Assembly: GCA_032433765.1 (NCBI GenBank)
Contig: JAVIAB010000008.1
Span: 42,067,279 to 42,131,278, forward strand
Origin: Megaustenia siamemsis
Taxonomy: Eukaryota > Mollusca > Gastropoda > Stylommatophora > Ariophantidae
DNA length: 64,000 bases
Direction: 5' to 3'
Both the position numbers and the translations under genes were made by a program. This document shows, one piece after another, positions 38,772-51,221 of this stretch (position 1 is its first letter; every line of letters begins with the position of its first letter). The notes under the pieces are model-generated. The model searched no databases, was not told where the DNA came from, and saw only the letters and a program-made list of their open reading frames with translations.

Positions 38772-39269
38772 GGCTCATATAAAAATTAAGATCGTGAATT
38801 CGATGATTATCATCAAGCTGGTCGATTTTCCCCTACGTATTTTCAACCCTTGTAATAGTATTCCGCAGAGACCATTGTTGGTTACCTCAAACTTAATACT
38901 ATCATCAGACATTATGTGAAAGTAAACATAGACATAAACGTTTTGACCGCACCCACACCATGTTTTAGGCGCGGCTTTAACAGGTAAAATGTTTGATACT
39001 GATGCGAGATGCTGATAATGCACGAAACGAAAGTAAACAGATAAGCAAATATCTCAGCAGCAAAAATCAGATATAAGTTACGTAGCTCGTAAGCAACCCA
39101 CTGAAATCTGGTTTCGATTTGCCTTTGAAGTGAAACCTTTGTATGCGATTGGAGAAACATGAGCGGAGCCAGGATTTGTTGCGAGGCTATTTAAAGGAAG
39201 CGTTAGTTAACTAAAGGTACAAGTCCAGAAGGAAGGTAGGAGAGTTAATAGTAAGATGAGGTTAAAGAA

Positions 39270-40000
39270 GTGATATATCATTTAGCAAATGATCATACAG
39301 ATTTATTTCAAAGGGAGATGAATATTTCGGGTCTAAAAAGCGATCAGTGCTTATTAAGGAAATCAAGGTTAGGAATATACAGATTTCATAGAAGTTGTGA
39401 TATAATTTATGCACAGAAGCCATATTATCGAATGTGTGATTTTATACTAAGTACAAAAAGTTATGTGGGTGTAATTAAAGAACCAGTAGGACCAAGACTA
39501 ATGAGAGCGACATTTAAAACAACCAAAAACAAAATAAAATTACACATTATGCAATGCTATGCACCAACCAACGATAAGGATGATTTAGTTAAAGATGATT
39601 TCTATAAACAGCTACAATGTCAGATGAATGCAAGGCGAGCCAAGGATATTATAATCTTGATGGGAGACCTAAATGCTAAAGTAGGATCAGACAACAGAGG
39701 CTTCGAAGAGATTATGGGAAAACATGGACTTGAGATATAAACGAGAATGGAGAGATATTTGTGAATTTCTGCGCCCTTAATCAAGTGAGCCTAGGAGGAA
39801 CAATATTCCAACATAAAGAATACACAAAGCTACATGGGTGTCACCAGATCATAGAACGGAAAATCAAATTGATCACATATGTATTAATAATAAATTTAAG
39901 TCATCCTTACAGGATGTAAAAGTATATAGAGGGGCAGATGTAGCTTCTGATCATCATCTTCTTATAGCCAAGCTTAATATTAAATTAACAAGGTATACTA
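39270..40000 (+). pseudogene. APE-type endonuclease domain of the RTE-like element
   Basis: Readable segments are DFILSTKSY, KIKLHIMQCYAPTNDKDDL, KDIIILMGDLNAKVGSDNRG (the GDLN(A) motif of exonuclease-endonuclease-phosphatase enzymes) and, after two frameshifts, VASDHHLLIAKL (near 39940), which includes the catalytic SDH. The frame is lost at about 39736 and again at about 39819, where this copy lacks one A compared with 63329. Confidence 0.85.
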
Positions 40001-40519
40001 CAGCGAATAAGGGGTAGAAAGTATTTCAAAATAGGGTTTCTTAAAGAACAAGGAATTAAGATGAATTTGCAGTCACAATATCAAACAAATACCAAGTCCG
40101 CCAACAACTAGAAAATACAATAAATATAGAAGATCATTGGAAACAGGTAAAAGATATATGTAAAGAGTAATGTGAAGAAACACTGGGGAAAAGAGAACGC
40201 TAGAATAAGGCATGGATATCAGCAGAGACCCTGGATAAAATTAAAGAAAGAAAGAACAAGAAAGCAGACATAAATAAAAGCAAAACGAGAAGTAACAAAG
40301 CCAAGACACAGGAAGTTTACACAGAGGTGAACAAAGAAGTGAGAAGATGCATTAAAAGGGATAAGAGGAAATATATAAATGAACTAGCTAAAGAGGCAGA
40401 AGAAGCAGCAAATAAAGGAATATGAAAGAATTGTACAACAGCACAAAGAAATTAAGTGGAAAATACAAACAGATAATGCCTTTATTAAAGATAAGAAAGG
40501 AAATCTGCTTAGTAATATA

Positions 40520-42162
40520 ATGGCACAAATGGAGAGGTGGAAAGAGCACTTTGAAGAACTTTTGAACAGACCCGGCTCAAATAATCCTCCAGATATACAA
40601 CCAGCAGAAGAAGAGTTACATGTTAACTGTGGAAAACAAAGCAAAGAAGAAATAATGAAAGCCATCAAGCTATTAAAAAATGGTAAAGCCACAGGACCAG
40701 ATGAAATTCCTTTGGAAGCCATCAAAGCAGATAACACCTCTACCATATGTTACATAATCTATTAGATAAAATTTGGGAGAGGAAAGAAATACCTAAAGAC
40801 TGGAAAGAAGGTTATATGATCAAACTACCAAAGAAAGGAAGTTTACAGGAGTGCGCAAATTATAGGGGAATTATGCTACTTCAGTGCCAGGAAAAATATT
40901 AAGCAGAATCATTCTGGAGAGACTAAAAGAGGCCGTAGAGAAACATTTGAGAGATGAACAAGCAGGTTTTAGGAAGAATAGATCATGTGTTGATCAAATA
41001 ACTACTCTACGTATAATAGTTGAACAAAGTTTAGAACTAAAATCCCCACTTTATATTGGATTCATAGATTACGAAAAGGCATTTGATAGTTTAGACAGAA
41101 GAATGCTTTGGAAATTGCTGAGTCATTACGGAATCCCCATAAAGTTTATTAACCTGGTAAAAACAATGTATGAAGGAACGAAATGTAGTGTGGTGTATGA
41201 AGGACAGCTTACAGAAGCATTTCAAATAAGAACAGGACTACGGCAGGGATGCCTTCTGTCTCCATTTCTCTTTCTACTGTCTCTTTCTACTGGCCATAGA
41301 TTGGATTATGAAAATAACTCAAAACAACAGAAATGGGATCCAGTGGTCACTGACCAAACAACTTGATGATTTAGACTTTGCTGATGACATAGCTCTCCTT
41401 TCACACAGCCATCAATAAATGCAGGATAAAATGAGCATACTTGATGAGAGATCACAACAGCTAGGACTGAAGATTAATAGAGATAAGACCAACATTATGA
41501 GAATTAATACAGTTGGCAATAACCAAATAAAACTAGGAGAATTACCACTATTAGATGTACAATCTTACACATATCTGGGTAGTAATATAGATAAAGAAGG
41601 AGGAACAGAAAATGATACCAAAATAAGGACATCAAAAGCAAGAGGAGCTTTCATTGCACTGGGAAACATATGGAAATCCAAAGAAATTAGGTTAAATACT
41701 AAAATAAAAATTTTCAACTCAAATGTTAAGGCGGTCCTATTATATGGCTGTGAAACATGGAGAACAACAAAATTGACAATCACGAAGATGCAGACTTTTA
41801 TTAATGGATGCTTACGCAGAATAAAAGGATGGAAATGGCAGGACAAAATCACTAACATAGAATTATGGAAATGTACCAGTCAAACACCAGTGGATAAAGT
41901 GATACAGCGAAGATGATGGCACTGGATAGGACACACACTACAGAAGCCAACTGAGAGTATTACACAACAGGCCATTTTTTTGAATCCCCAGGGGAAAAAA
42001 CAAAGAGGAAGACCAAGGAATTCTTGCAGAAGACAGATAGAAGCAGAGATGAAGGTGATGGGGAAGACATGGAATGATCTTAAAAGAATGGCAAAAAAAA
42101 CAGTACTACTTGGAAAGTGTTTGTTGAAGACCTATGCTATACTGGGAGCTAAAAAAGTATAA
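40520..42162 (+). pseudogene. Reverse transcriptase and C-terminal domain of the RTE-like element
   Basis: Fingers: KLLKNGKATGPDEIPLEAIK (near 40665). Palm: YRGIMLL (40862, frameshifted), DEQAGFRKNRSCVDQI, then motif A FIDYEKAFDSL (41063), motif B GLRQGCLLSP (41239) and motif C FADDIALLS (41379), with both Asp kept. Thumb and C-terminus: LLYGCETWRTTKL, FINGCLRRIKGWKWQDK, WIGHTLQKP, then a basic GRPRNSCRRQIEAEMK end. Frameshifts fall near 40750, 40880 and 41270, and stops near 41416 and 41915. Confidence 0.88.
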
Positions 42163-42189
42163 GAAGAAGAATTACATAACCTGGTAGAG

Positions 42190-42500
42190 TGTCATACAAT
42201 AACGGCAGTAGCTAACACACAATTACAGAATTTCTACAAATGATATAATTTGATAGATGTATAGACGGCCAAAGCAAATATGTGTAATGACTGTACCTGG
42301 ATGAGCTGTGAAGTGTAACTCAAGAACTGTGTGAATAAACTTTTGTACGAGATCTAGACGACGGTCTTGTGTCATCACATGAAGTGTCAACGCAAGCGCT
42401 ATTCAGAATATTTGGAGTTGCAGTTTAAGTGTTGTGAATTTATCACGCTGTGTTGAGCACGTAGTCGAAAGTGAATTGCTGCGCGTGCGTGAACAGGACT
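42190..42500 (+). mobile_element. Possible solo LTR (R5), copy 1
   Basis: Starts TGTCATAC and aligns, with divergence, to 46362-46690. Shared blocks include CGGCAGT, ACACAAT, GATGGCC/GACGGCC, TGTGTAATGA and TGTGTGAATA. An AATAAA at about 42342 would suit an LTR poly(A) signal. No internal retroelement domain is adjacent, and I cannot fix the right end. Confidence 0.35.
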
Positions 42501-42599
42501 GTTTGGACTCTATATTCTTTGTGTATAATTATTATATATAATATATATAGATTATATTATTATAATTAATCACGTTGTACTGTAGCTGTTATAGCTTCA

Positions 42600-43172
42600 T
42601 CATCATCATCATCATCAAGTACCGGGCCTAGTGGCGTAGGTGATCATGTCTCTCCACAACTTTCGATCTCGGCAGCTATTTATCATTTCTGTTGTTGACC
42701 TTCTGCCAAGCCATTCTATTAAGCTGTCTGGTATTTTTTCTCTTTGCTTCCCTCTATCTCTTCGTCCCTCAATTTTTCCAGTTGTTACAATATATTCAAG
42801 TTGTTCTCTTCTCATTACATGGCCAAAAAATGATGATTGTTTCTTCCTAACATTGGAAATTAGCTCTCTTTTTGCTTTGACCTCTCTCAGATCCTCTTTA
42901 TTTCTCTTCTTAGCTGTCCATGGTATTCTCAACATTCTTCTGTAAAACCACATTTCTACAGACTCCATTGATTTTCTTGTCTGTTGTCCTATTGTCCATG
43001 ACTCGCATCCATATGTTAAGACTGGCTCTACGTAACATTTAAGATCTCTTTTTCTTCTTCCTATTGTCAAAAATGTATTGCATAGTATCTTCCTCATTTT
43101 TTTGGAAAGCTGCTTTTGCCTGAGCCATTCTGCATCTCACATCTTTTGTACATCTTCCATCTGTTATTCCTT
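42600..43172 (-). pseudogene. 5'-truncated RTE-like retrotransposon, C-terminal third
   Basis: From 43172 down: ITDGRCTKDV (near 43160), MRKILCNTFLTIGRRKRDLK, VEPVLTYGCESWT, FYRRMLRIPWTAKKRNKEDL, SSFFGHVMRREQLEYIVTTG, GRRDRGKQREKIPDSLIEWL and LWRDMITYATRPGT, then a stop and GAT microsatellite (42600-42618). Its frame is open for 160 codons, so it is younger than its relatives at 12.0 and 15.0 kb. It has no RT catalytic motif left. Confidence 0.88.
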
Positions 43173-43734
43173 ACAAAACGTTAATTAATGGTTCTTAAAA
43201 GGCCGGCAACTCGAACCTGGAAGAGCAAGAAATGAACTCTTGAAGATGGCGTGATCGATGTCAAGCTAAGCTCACTTTGGGTAATACTATCATTTTTTTT
43301 TTTTTTGCTTCATTGCCGCAAGGGCAAAACTCTGAACTTCATAACTCAGGGAATGTTTTTCTTTTTAATCTCCATATAATAAATATAATATATATATTTG
43401 ACAAATGCGAGTACGCCAGAGCTTCAAAGCCGGTATGATTTCGTTGTTGCTTGATGGGATAATAAAGTTCCGGTAAACGAATTTTTCAGGATTAATGCCG
43501 AACTCCGAATCTGTTCACTCTCTTTTAACACTTATGTTGATGTATTCTGGAACAGTTCAAGTACAGACGCTGGGCAGGCTGAGCGAAGTCACGCATACGG
43601 TCGAGCAGGCAGGGAAATAAGTGACCGTGTGGTGGAGTCAACATATTTTTGGATGTGCTGGGAAATCGATGAGATTGGAGGTACTGGAGTAGGTCGAGAT
43701 GAAAGAGAGGGATGTTGGTAAAGATGTAGGGCTA
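43173..43734. other. No gene recognised
   Basis: AT-rich linker between two retrotransposon tails. No domain seen. Confidence 0.5.
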
Positions 43735-44235
43735 TCATCATGTGCCATACCGGTTGGCGTAGGTGATCATGTCCCTCCACAATCTTCTATCTACAGTGCA
43801 TCGTATCAGTTCTGTTGACTGCTTTCCATGCCATGACACCAAGCTATCCAGTATTTTCTCTCTTTGTTGTCCGCGATCTCTCTTTCCTTTTATTTTGCCA
43901 GTTGTAACCAAGTATTCCAACTTTCCTCTTCTCATGGTGTGCCCGAAAAATGTTGATTGTTTCTTTGTGATGTTTTTTAAGAGCTCCCTTTTTGTGTTTG
44001 CCTCTTTGAGAACTTTCTCATTGGTCTTTTTAGCTGCCCAGGGAACTTTCAACATTCTTCTGAGAAATCCCATCTCTGTGGCCTCTAATCGTCTTTTCAT
44101 TTGTTTGTCTACTGTCCATGATTCGCTTCGATAGGTCAGAACTGGTTCTAAATAGCACCGATGAACTCTCTTCCTCATTTTTATTGACATAGATTTGTTA
44201 CATAAGATATTTTTCATTTTCTGAAATTCTATTTT
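43735..44235 (-). pseudogene. 5'-truncated RTE-like retrotransposon, C-terminal third (second subfamily)
   Basis: The minus strand is open for 159 codons: MKNILCNKSMSIKMRKRVHR, LEPVLTYRSESWT, GFLRRMLKVPWAAKKTNEKV, STFFGHTMRRGKLEYLVTTG, GKRDRGQQREKILDSLVSWH, LWRDMITYANRYGT, stop, then a short ATGATGATAG-type tail. It is the closest relative in the window of the relics at 3.92 and 14.99 kb. Confidence 0.88.
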
Positions 44236-46361
44236 TGTAGGGCTATAAGGAAGCGTTATTGGTAGAAATTCAAGATAAAGGAAACACTACGAGCAGGGTG
44301 TGGGGCCCAACAGCCATGGCCGGCATCCACCTAAAAGAAGAGAAACTCCTACGTCAAACCAAGATCCAACCCTGTTGAAGACGGGAGTGTGTCAGCCGCT
44401 TCGCAGATTGAGGTGAAAAAAATCAGGACACACATATACGAGTGACCTCGTCACTTATAATGACCTGCTCGTCATGTGTCATGATGTTGCTCTTACCCCT
44501 CCATAATGAAGTAGTAGGAGTCCAGTTTGCACAATTACAAGACTTCAACGTAGAACATGCAGAAGAAGAAACTTTGAAGGCCTGCATGTCCAGTGCAAGA
44601 AGATCTTCGAGTCAAAGTTGTAATCCAACAGGGACAGAAAATTACATTTATTATTTTTTCCCCTCTAAAAATCCACCAGTAGTTCACTTTATTTTTGGAG
44701 AGAGCTAGGTCTTGTATCGATTCGGCCATTTGATCGTCATACAATATCACTATTGGTATTACTTTTTAAATAGAGAATATGGCAATCATGACAAATAGTA
44801 TCTTGCACACACATACAGGAACAACAAAAACATACAATACATTTGTAAACCTGATGGGGCGGACACACACACGTGTATATATAAAGAAAGTGGGACCAAA
44901 AGAAGGGAAGGCTGGGTCCCTTGACACTAGAGTTTTTGCCTTCTTCATGATCTGTTCAGCGTCGGTTTATCTAAGCTATATGAGAGTGATGATTGTGAAA
45001 AACACATATTAACTCTTAATGTGGTCTAATTTCAGTATTGTGTTTTAATTTATCTTAAACGAGAGGAGGGAGAAGGAGAATAAGACAGAGACAGAGAACA
45101 GAAAGATACTGTAGAGGGAAAAACAGTGCAGAAAGAGATAGAGCGAGAAAGTGAATAAAATTGAGTGAGAGTTAAGACAGGAATGACAAAATAAAAGACA
45201 GAAAAACGTGAGACAGCACAGGGAAAAAATAAAATGAAAGAGAGAAAGTACAACGTAATGTCAATATATGCTTTCCTCATGTTATAGACACAGCCCAGGA
45301 ACACAGTAATTTAGACCAGCAGAATGCAACAATACGTGACATGTTTAAGGTAGCCGGGTGGGGGGTGAAACAACCCTCCCACCAACCAGGTTGATTTCAC
45401 TCGGAACGATCAAGTTGCTACAGCAGCGTGTTATCTGCTCAAGGTGACGCAGAGACCTGCCAGTGTCACTGGATGTGTCCAGGCACGCTGGCACACGAAA
45501 CATTCATTAAGTGTCTAGCCAGGAGGAGATGTGCTATCGATAAACAACAACAATATTGTTTCAAACAAGCAAAATGTGACAAACACCCACCTAGTTTTGG
45601 GCCAATAGAAATTTGAACAGATCAGTTTACCTAGTCCGAGGTTCGCAATTATGTTACACTCACACACGCACAAACACACAATACTAAAATCAGTTTTCAC
45701 TTGCTGAAAAAAAACAAAAACACACACACACACACATACAGAGCAGGTGTGGGGGTATGCATTATGCCGGGGGCTATACAATCTGTACATTATGGTTCAA
45801 CACATCAGATTTCGGGTCGTAGTATCAGCTATTGTACTGTTGATTTATATAGGTCAGCTTATTGATTAGAAAAGGGTTTGTACAAAACATTTAAAATGTT
45901 ATATCCGTAAGGAAATGACATAACACCCACTCGATGATTAGGGCGGAGATATATGAAAACGTTTGCACAAGTACGACCCATGTGGTAATAACACATCTAA
46001 GATGTTATGGAAGGGAAGTTTGAAAACGCTTGCACGTGTTTTGACAGGGGATGCAATAACGACAAGGATTAAACAATGGAAAATAGTCAATACTATTAAG
46101 CTGGGCCGGACGCACTACTTAACAACAGCTGTGTGGAAAAAAGATAGAGGGGATCATTTAGAAAGTTAATTCGAGAGAGCATGATCTTTTGGAGGAGTGG
46201 ATTTTCAAGGAAATGATTTAGGATATTTGGAGAAATCAGGGCTAGGAGTATACACATTTAACAGGAATATAAGTTATATGTTAGGCACATAAGTTATATT
46301 ACTGAGCATGTATTTGGTGTCAGCGAAAGAAGTTTTAACGCTTATCTTACATAATCCGAAG
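44236..46361. other. No gene recognised
   Basis: Contains a purine-rich stretch (45060-45250) and a CA run (45719-45737). A short frame of 40-90 codons at 44442-44708 has no recognisable domain. GAAAACG(T/C)TTGCAC occurs twice (45955 and 46022), a small internal duplication. Confidence 0.45.
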
Positions 46362-46690
46362 TGTCATACCACCCGGCAGTTGCCTAAAACACAATATAGG
46401 ATTACAATAGTTGATACATTACTGTAGTTGGTAGATGGCCATAGCAAGCGTTTCTGTGTAATGAAAGACTTTTATGTGCAAGCAAGGTATTTATCCTGAT
46501 GGGCTTGTGAAGCATAACTAGAAAGTTGTGTGAATACATTTTTGAACTTAATCAAGACTGCGTAGTCGAGTCTTCACAGAGCACACATGTTCTGGACATT
46601 TAGAGGTGTCATTTATCTGTTGTTTTAGTGCTTACTCTAGTTATGTCCCTGTCACGTTCACAGCAAACTGATGATGAAAGACCCACCACA
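46362..46690 (+). mobile_element. Possible solo LTR (R5), copy 2
   Basis: TGTCATACCACCCGGCAGTT start; diverged relative of 42190-42500. No pol gene adjacent. Boundaries are approximate. Confidence 0.35.
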
Positions 46691-48654
46691 ATTCACTGTA
46701 GGGTATCACAATAATAAGACATGCTATGATATACAACATATACTAAAAATGGGTTGTGTAATACAGGACAATGTGGCTAAAGCTGTCATGGCCAGCTAAT
46801 GAGTGCTGTTAAAACTGGCATATCCAAGCGAACAAGGGTGCTAACATTATCACAGGAAACTGAAGCATGATGCTAAATGTACTAATGAGCATGTACTAAA
46901 TGCTACATAACCGTCAATTCCGCCGACCTCGATGATTCTGCTAGTATTTACTTTGAGGAATCAGCTATCCGTGACCTCGATAATTCTGCGACCTTGACCT
47001 CTACGACTCCGTCACACCTGATCTAGAGTTGTCGGTTATCAGTAGCCGTTTCGAAAGTGTGTGACTCTAATCGGGGAACGCAATGCAGTGAATGCGCTGA
47101 AAGCTGTCAGCGACCCATAACTGACAGCTGGCGTTAGTATCAGTGGGCCTTAGCTGATAAAGATTATTCCACGTCATGGTTGGATTCTCAGAAACACAAC
47201 AACAGATATGTCCGTTCGAGTACTCACAAATTATGTGCTGAAGTCTGGTAACAAAAAAAAAAAAAAAAAAAAAAAAAAAAGTGATATATTTGGCCAGTTT
47301 ATTCGAACATTTTGAAAATTGTACAGATCTGATGTTCTGGTCAAGAGTTGATGACAATGTCCAGATCTACTTCGTGGACTCAAAGACTGGAATATCTGGA
47401 CTTGAGATAAGAAAGATATGGTGGTTGGTTGCGTTCGCCCGATGACTAAAGTATTCTAGAGTTTCGTGGTAGACCAGAATATTCCTCTTCATCATCCGCC
47501 CTTACAAGGACGTAGTGGACGTGTCTGCGTTGTGTTGTGGTTTGCAGTATAACTGTTATATTTGCGCCTTTCGGCCCAACACATCCGACTTCAGCACAAC
47601 ATTTTTGAGTACCGGGTTGTCTTCCTTCTTTGATCCCTGCACGCTTGGCCAGACTAGACAAGTTAGTCTGTTACTGGAGGCACCACGGAGAGGTGGAGCA
47701 GGGTCTGGATGGTTTTGGTTCACCGATCCTGACGCAAGCCATCAACTGTGGTCGCTGACAACTTCCAGCTCTGGTGCTGGGAGGCGCGCCTTTGCCTCCA
47801 GAAAGATATAATGACAGCTCTCTATGATCTAAACTAAAACCTCATTTGATAAAATTATAGGTATTAGGATGAAATAACCGGACCAAGAATCGAGGTAAGA
47901 ATACTGTGGGTTGATTAAAAGCGTGGATTAAAAGTACGCATAACGAGCGAGCTACAGGAACTATCAACGTACATTACACCATATGTTGGGGAAAACCGAA
48001 CACATATAACTTTGCCCTATGTATTATGGGCTGATTTCAGTCATCAATAAAATTTCCAGACAAAAGTATGTGAGGAAATGACAAATCAGATGGGGAAAAC
48101 ACATTCTAAGAGGAGCTGATATACTCTAAAGAAGATAATTATGACAAGAACTGAAGGTCCGTCTCTATGAATGAGAGAGACATCACAAATTCTTGTTCAT
48201 GAGGACAGCCACATCAAGAATGTAGTCAGATATAAACAATAACTACAAAGCTATCTCTGGGGCGAAAAACGTCAAAACAATATGATACAATAGTTATAAT
48301 AAAATGATATATGGGTGAGACCATCAAGAAGTTTATAATATTAAATAACTGCAGTGTATTGTTCCGATCAAGGCAATTCAAGAATGTGATAAGGAAAAAT
48401 CGAAAGAAGACAAGCAAACAGATGCATAGCAGTACAAATGCCAGTCATGAAGAACAAATGACAATACAGCAAGGGCTGTAAAATTACAACTACTGAGCCT
48501 ACTGAGAGGCAACTTCTCGATCGATAGCAACATAAGATAATATAGTTGTTGATCATGGCCAATCTCGCCAAAAATAAAGAAGAAAATTAGTTCATTTGAA
48601 ACAAACAGCTGCAGAAAAGTCCCTATTATACCTTGAATAATGAAAGATAGCGAT
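46691..48654. other. No gene; repeat R3 at ~47535-47815
   Basis: 47085-47160 shows the dispersed repeat also found at 5.25 and 12.8 kb. A poly(A) run lies at 47251-47280. The R3 copy is at 47535-47815. Everything else is unrecognised. Confidence 0.45.
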
Positions 48655-48905
48655 GAAGATACATTTCAAGATCAAAATATTTGAAGGAACTGGCAACGCA
48701 CATCTTACAGTGGAAATAAAAATACTACGGCCACGTTTTAAAAGACACAATGGGCTGGAAAGAACAATAACAATAGAAGGCATGGTTTCAGGAAGACGAG
48801 ACATAGGCAGACCAAGAAGAATCAATGAAACCTTGAATTTGAACTTCACAACAGAAGAAGTGGGAGATCTTGCTAGAGAGAGAGAGAGAGAGAGAGATAT
48901 TCTGA
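48655..48905 (+). pseudogene. Non-LTR retrotransposon C-terminal relic
   Basis: The plus strand reads KYYGHVLKRHNGLERTITIE (near 48717), then GMVSGRRDIGRPRR, then TTEEVGDLARERERER, where the last part runs into a GA microsatellite at 48874-48895. Same type as 4115-4285. Confidence 0.75.
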
Positions 48906-49671
48906 TTATCTCTGCCGGGCTGTGATGAGTGCAACGCTTGGCAAAGGACATGCAACCCGATGAGAAGGAAAATAAATTATGCAATGTTTTCTTACAATGA
49001 GACAACTAAATTATAATTGTACTATAAGAAATACATATAACATACTAAGTTATCTCTAGAGATGTCCTGTGCCACTAATAGGAATTCCCTTGCTGGAGCT
49101 ACATAACCACCACTAATTTAATCTACTAGTACATCACTCACTCGGAGTCTAGTCAGGTGCCACAATATCAGTACACTCAATTATACAGCTGAGTCAACAA
49201 TTCCTGGTCACAGCTCATGACAAATACTTGCGGACACAGCCGAGCGAGAGATAGAAATAGAGAGGGCAGAGAGAAAAGAAAACAAGTACACACAAAAGTA
49301 TTGTCTTTAGTAAATTAAGGGTAAAATTCCCTTACCTTCCTGTCCTTTAAGAAAGACGGGCACAAAGAAATTATGTAGACGAATATACTGCAAAGGGCCG
49401 CATGGAGCACAGCCATTCCTTTCATACCACATGACCAGACGAAAAGGAGGAAGGGATGGCCCGGTCTGATGTACACATCTGGGACGAGGGTGAAGCACAC
49501 ATTTAAGCGACGCCACACGTATTGGGCCGATCCACCACCCGACTCACAAACACGCTGGGCAGCCCAGACGTAAAACAAGTTATCAGGCGTTTGGACCGAG
49601 GGGGCAGGCCGGCTGGCAGGCAGGCCATAATGGGTCGACAAAAGCGGGGGTCGCTGTGTAGCCAGCGGTTG
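48906..49671. other. No gene recognised
   Basis: Unrecognised sequence. Minus-strand frames at 49307-49641 are Cys/Pro-rich without a known domain. Confidence 0.5.
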
Positions 49672-50385
49672 TCTACAGCAGAGGTCTCAAAACTGTGATC
49701 GGCGGTAGTTTATAGAAGGTCTCAAAATTGTGGTCTGCGGTAGTTTATAGAAGAGGTCTCAAAACTGTGATCGGCGGTAGTTTATAGAAGAGGTCTCAAA
49801 ACTGTGATCGGCAGTACTTAATAGAAGAGGTCTCAAAACTGTGACCGGCGGTAGTTTATAGAAGAGGTCTCAAAACAGTGGTCGGCGGTAGTTTATAAAA
49901 GAGGTCTCAAAACTGTGGTCGGCGGTAGTTTATAGAAGAGGTCTCAAAACTGTGATCGGCAGTAGTTTATAGAAGAGGTCTCAAAACTGTGGTCGGCGGT
50001 AGTTTATAGAAGAGGTCTCAAAGATGTGGTCGGCGGTAGTTTATAGAAGATGTCTGAAAACTGTGGTCGGCGGTAGTTCATAGAGGAGGTCTCAAAACTG
50101 TGGTCGGCGGCAGTTTATAGAAGAGGTCTCAACAATGTATTCAGCGGTAGTTTATAGAAGAGGTCTCAACAATGTATTCAGCGGTTGTTCATAGAGGAGG
50201 TCTCAAAACTGTGGTCGGCGGCAGTTTATAGAAGAGGTCTCAAAGATGTGGTCGGCGGTAGTTTATAGAAGAGGTCTCAACAATGTATTCAGCGGTAGTT
50301 TATAGAGGAGGTCTCAAAAATGGGACCGGCGATAGTTTATAGAAGAGGTCTCAAAAATGTAGTCGGCGGTAGTTTATAGAATGAC
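49672..50385. repeat. 37-bp minisatellite, ~19 copies
   Basis: Unit GAGGTCTCAAAACTGTGGTC plus GGCGGTAGTTTATAGAA. Variant units (AACAATGTATTCAGCGG, AAAGATGTGG) recur in blocks, showing amplification of multi-unit segments. Confidence 0.95.
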
Positions 50386-50981
50386 TCCCAAACTGTGGCC
50401 ATTGACTACATTTAACAGTATCAGTGTCCGGTGACAGTGAACATTTATCAGCGTCCATAGTGCAGTAGCAGTCAAATGTCCTGATGATCAAACGGAGCAT
50501 TGGACGATCTCTTGTCAACCGAACTGAAAAGAATGGGTACCTGGTCCAATGATTTGGGCAAGATAAATTACAGCAATGAATAGTATTGGCCACGCACATG
50601 CAGTTCGTTGAAGTGTAATACTTAACTCCTTTGCTTCTTGTTCTTTCCTTCTTAATTTGCCTTCAACGTCGAGAGGCGATCTATTACGCGGTCTTACGTT
50701 GCCCCTGCAGCTGTTATGTTTTATATTTCTAATTCACATCAATCCATCTCCCCCCCCCCCCCAAGTGTCGACCCCTTAGTCGGATGTTCTCGCAACGTTT
50801 ATTGTAAAGGCCCCGCTTGGTTGTGTTTGGATTTTTCTGTCTTATCACATCACCAAACTATTTTATATATTGTTTCTTTATGTACTCTATGGCGGAAATT
50901 ACTCTTAACTTTGTTCTCAGTTCTTCATTTCTGATCTTATCTCTCGGGCTGTTTCCTGCCATGTAAAAGTAAGTAAAGTAC
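50386..50981. other. No gene recognised
   Basis: Unique-looking sequence with a short C-run at 50751-50762. No domain seen. Confidence 0.5.
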
Positions 50982-51221
50982 CCCCGTCACGCCAAGTGGC
51001 GTATAGGAATATGGTGTTAGTGACCATATATTTTACAGACCTTCGGCACATGATTTTTGGGGTAATGTGGTCGGTATTACGCCCGTGCCGCTTCACTTTA
51101 GGAGAAAAAAATCCGGTACCCATTAAAGGCTGGGTGAACCCAGAAGCCGTCGGTTGGGATTGAACCCTACCCCTTGTCCTTTGTAGTCCAGTTCACTAAC
51201 CCCTGAGCTATCGTGGCTCCC
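50982..51221 (-). mobile_element. tRNA-derived SINE, family 1
   Basis: The minus strand starts near 51221 with GGGAGCCACGATAGCTCAGG (A-box region) and a B box GGGTTCAATCCC. The core (CACCCAGCC, GGGTACCGG) and body then run to CACTTGGCGTGACGGGGG. It resembles 7992-8226 closely. Confidence 0.85.

Larger units (their letters stand above)
39250..42171 (+). mobile_element. Near full-length, dead RTE-like non-LTR retrotransposon
   Basis: About 2.9 kb on the plus strand with an APE-type endonuclease (39270-40000), a linker (40000-40500), an RT (40520-41420) and a C-terminal domain (41419-42162). The 3' end is AAGAAGAAG. Frameshifts and stops are spread along it. The 5' start is uncertain because the endonuclease N-terminus is degraded. 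A copy of its first 1.2 kb is at 62756-64000, and truncated relatives are at 15.57 and 52.84 kb. Confidence 0.85.
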
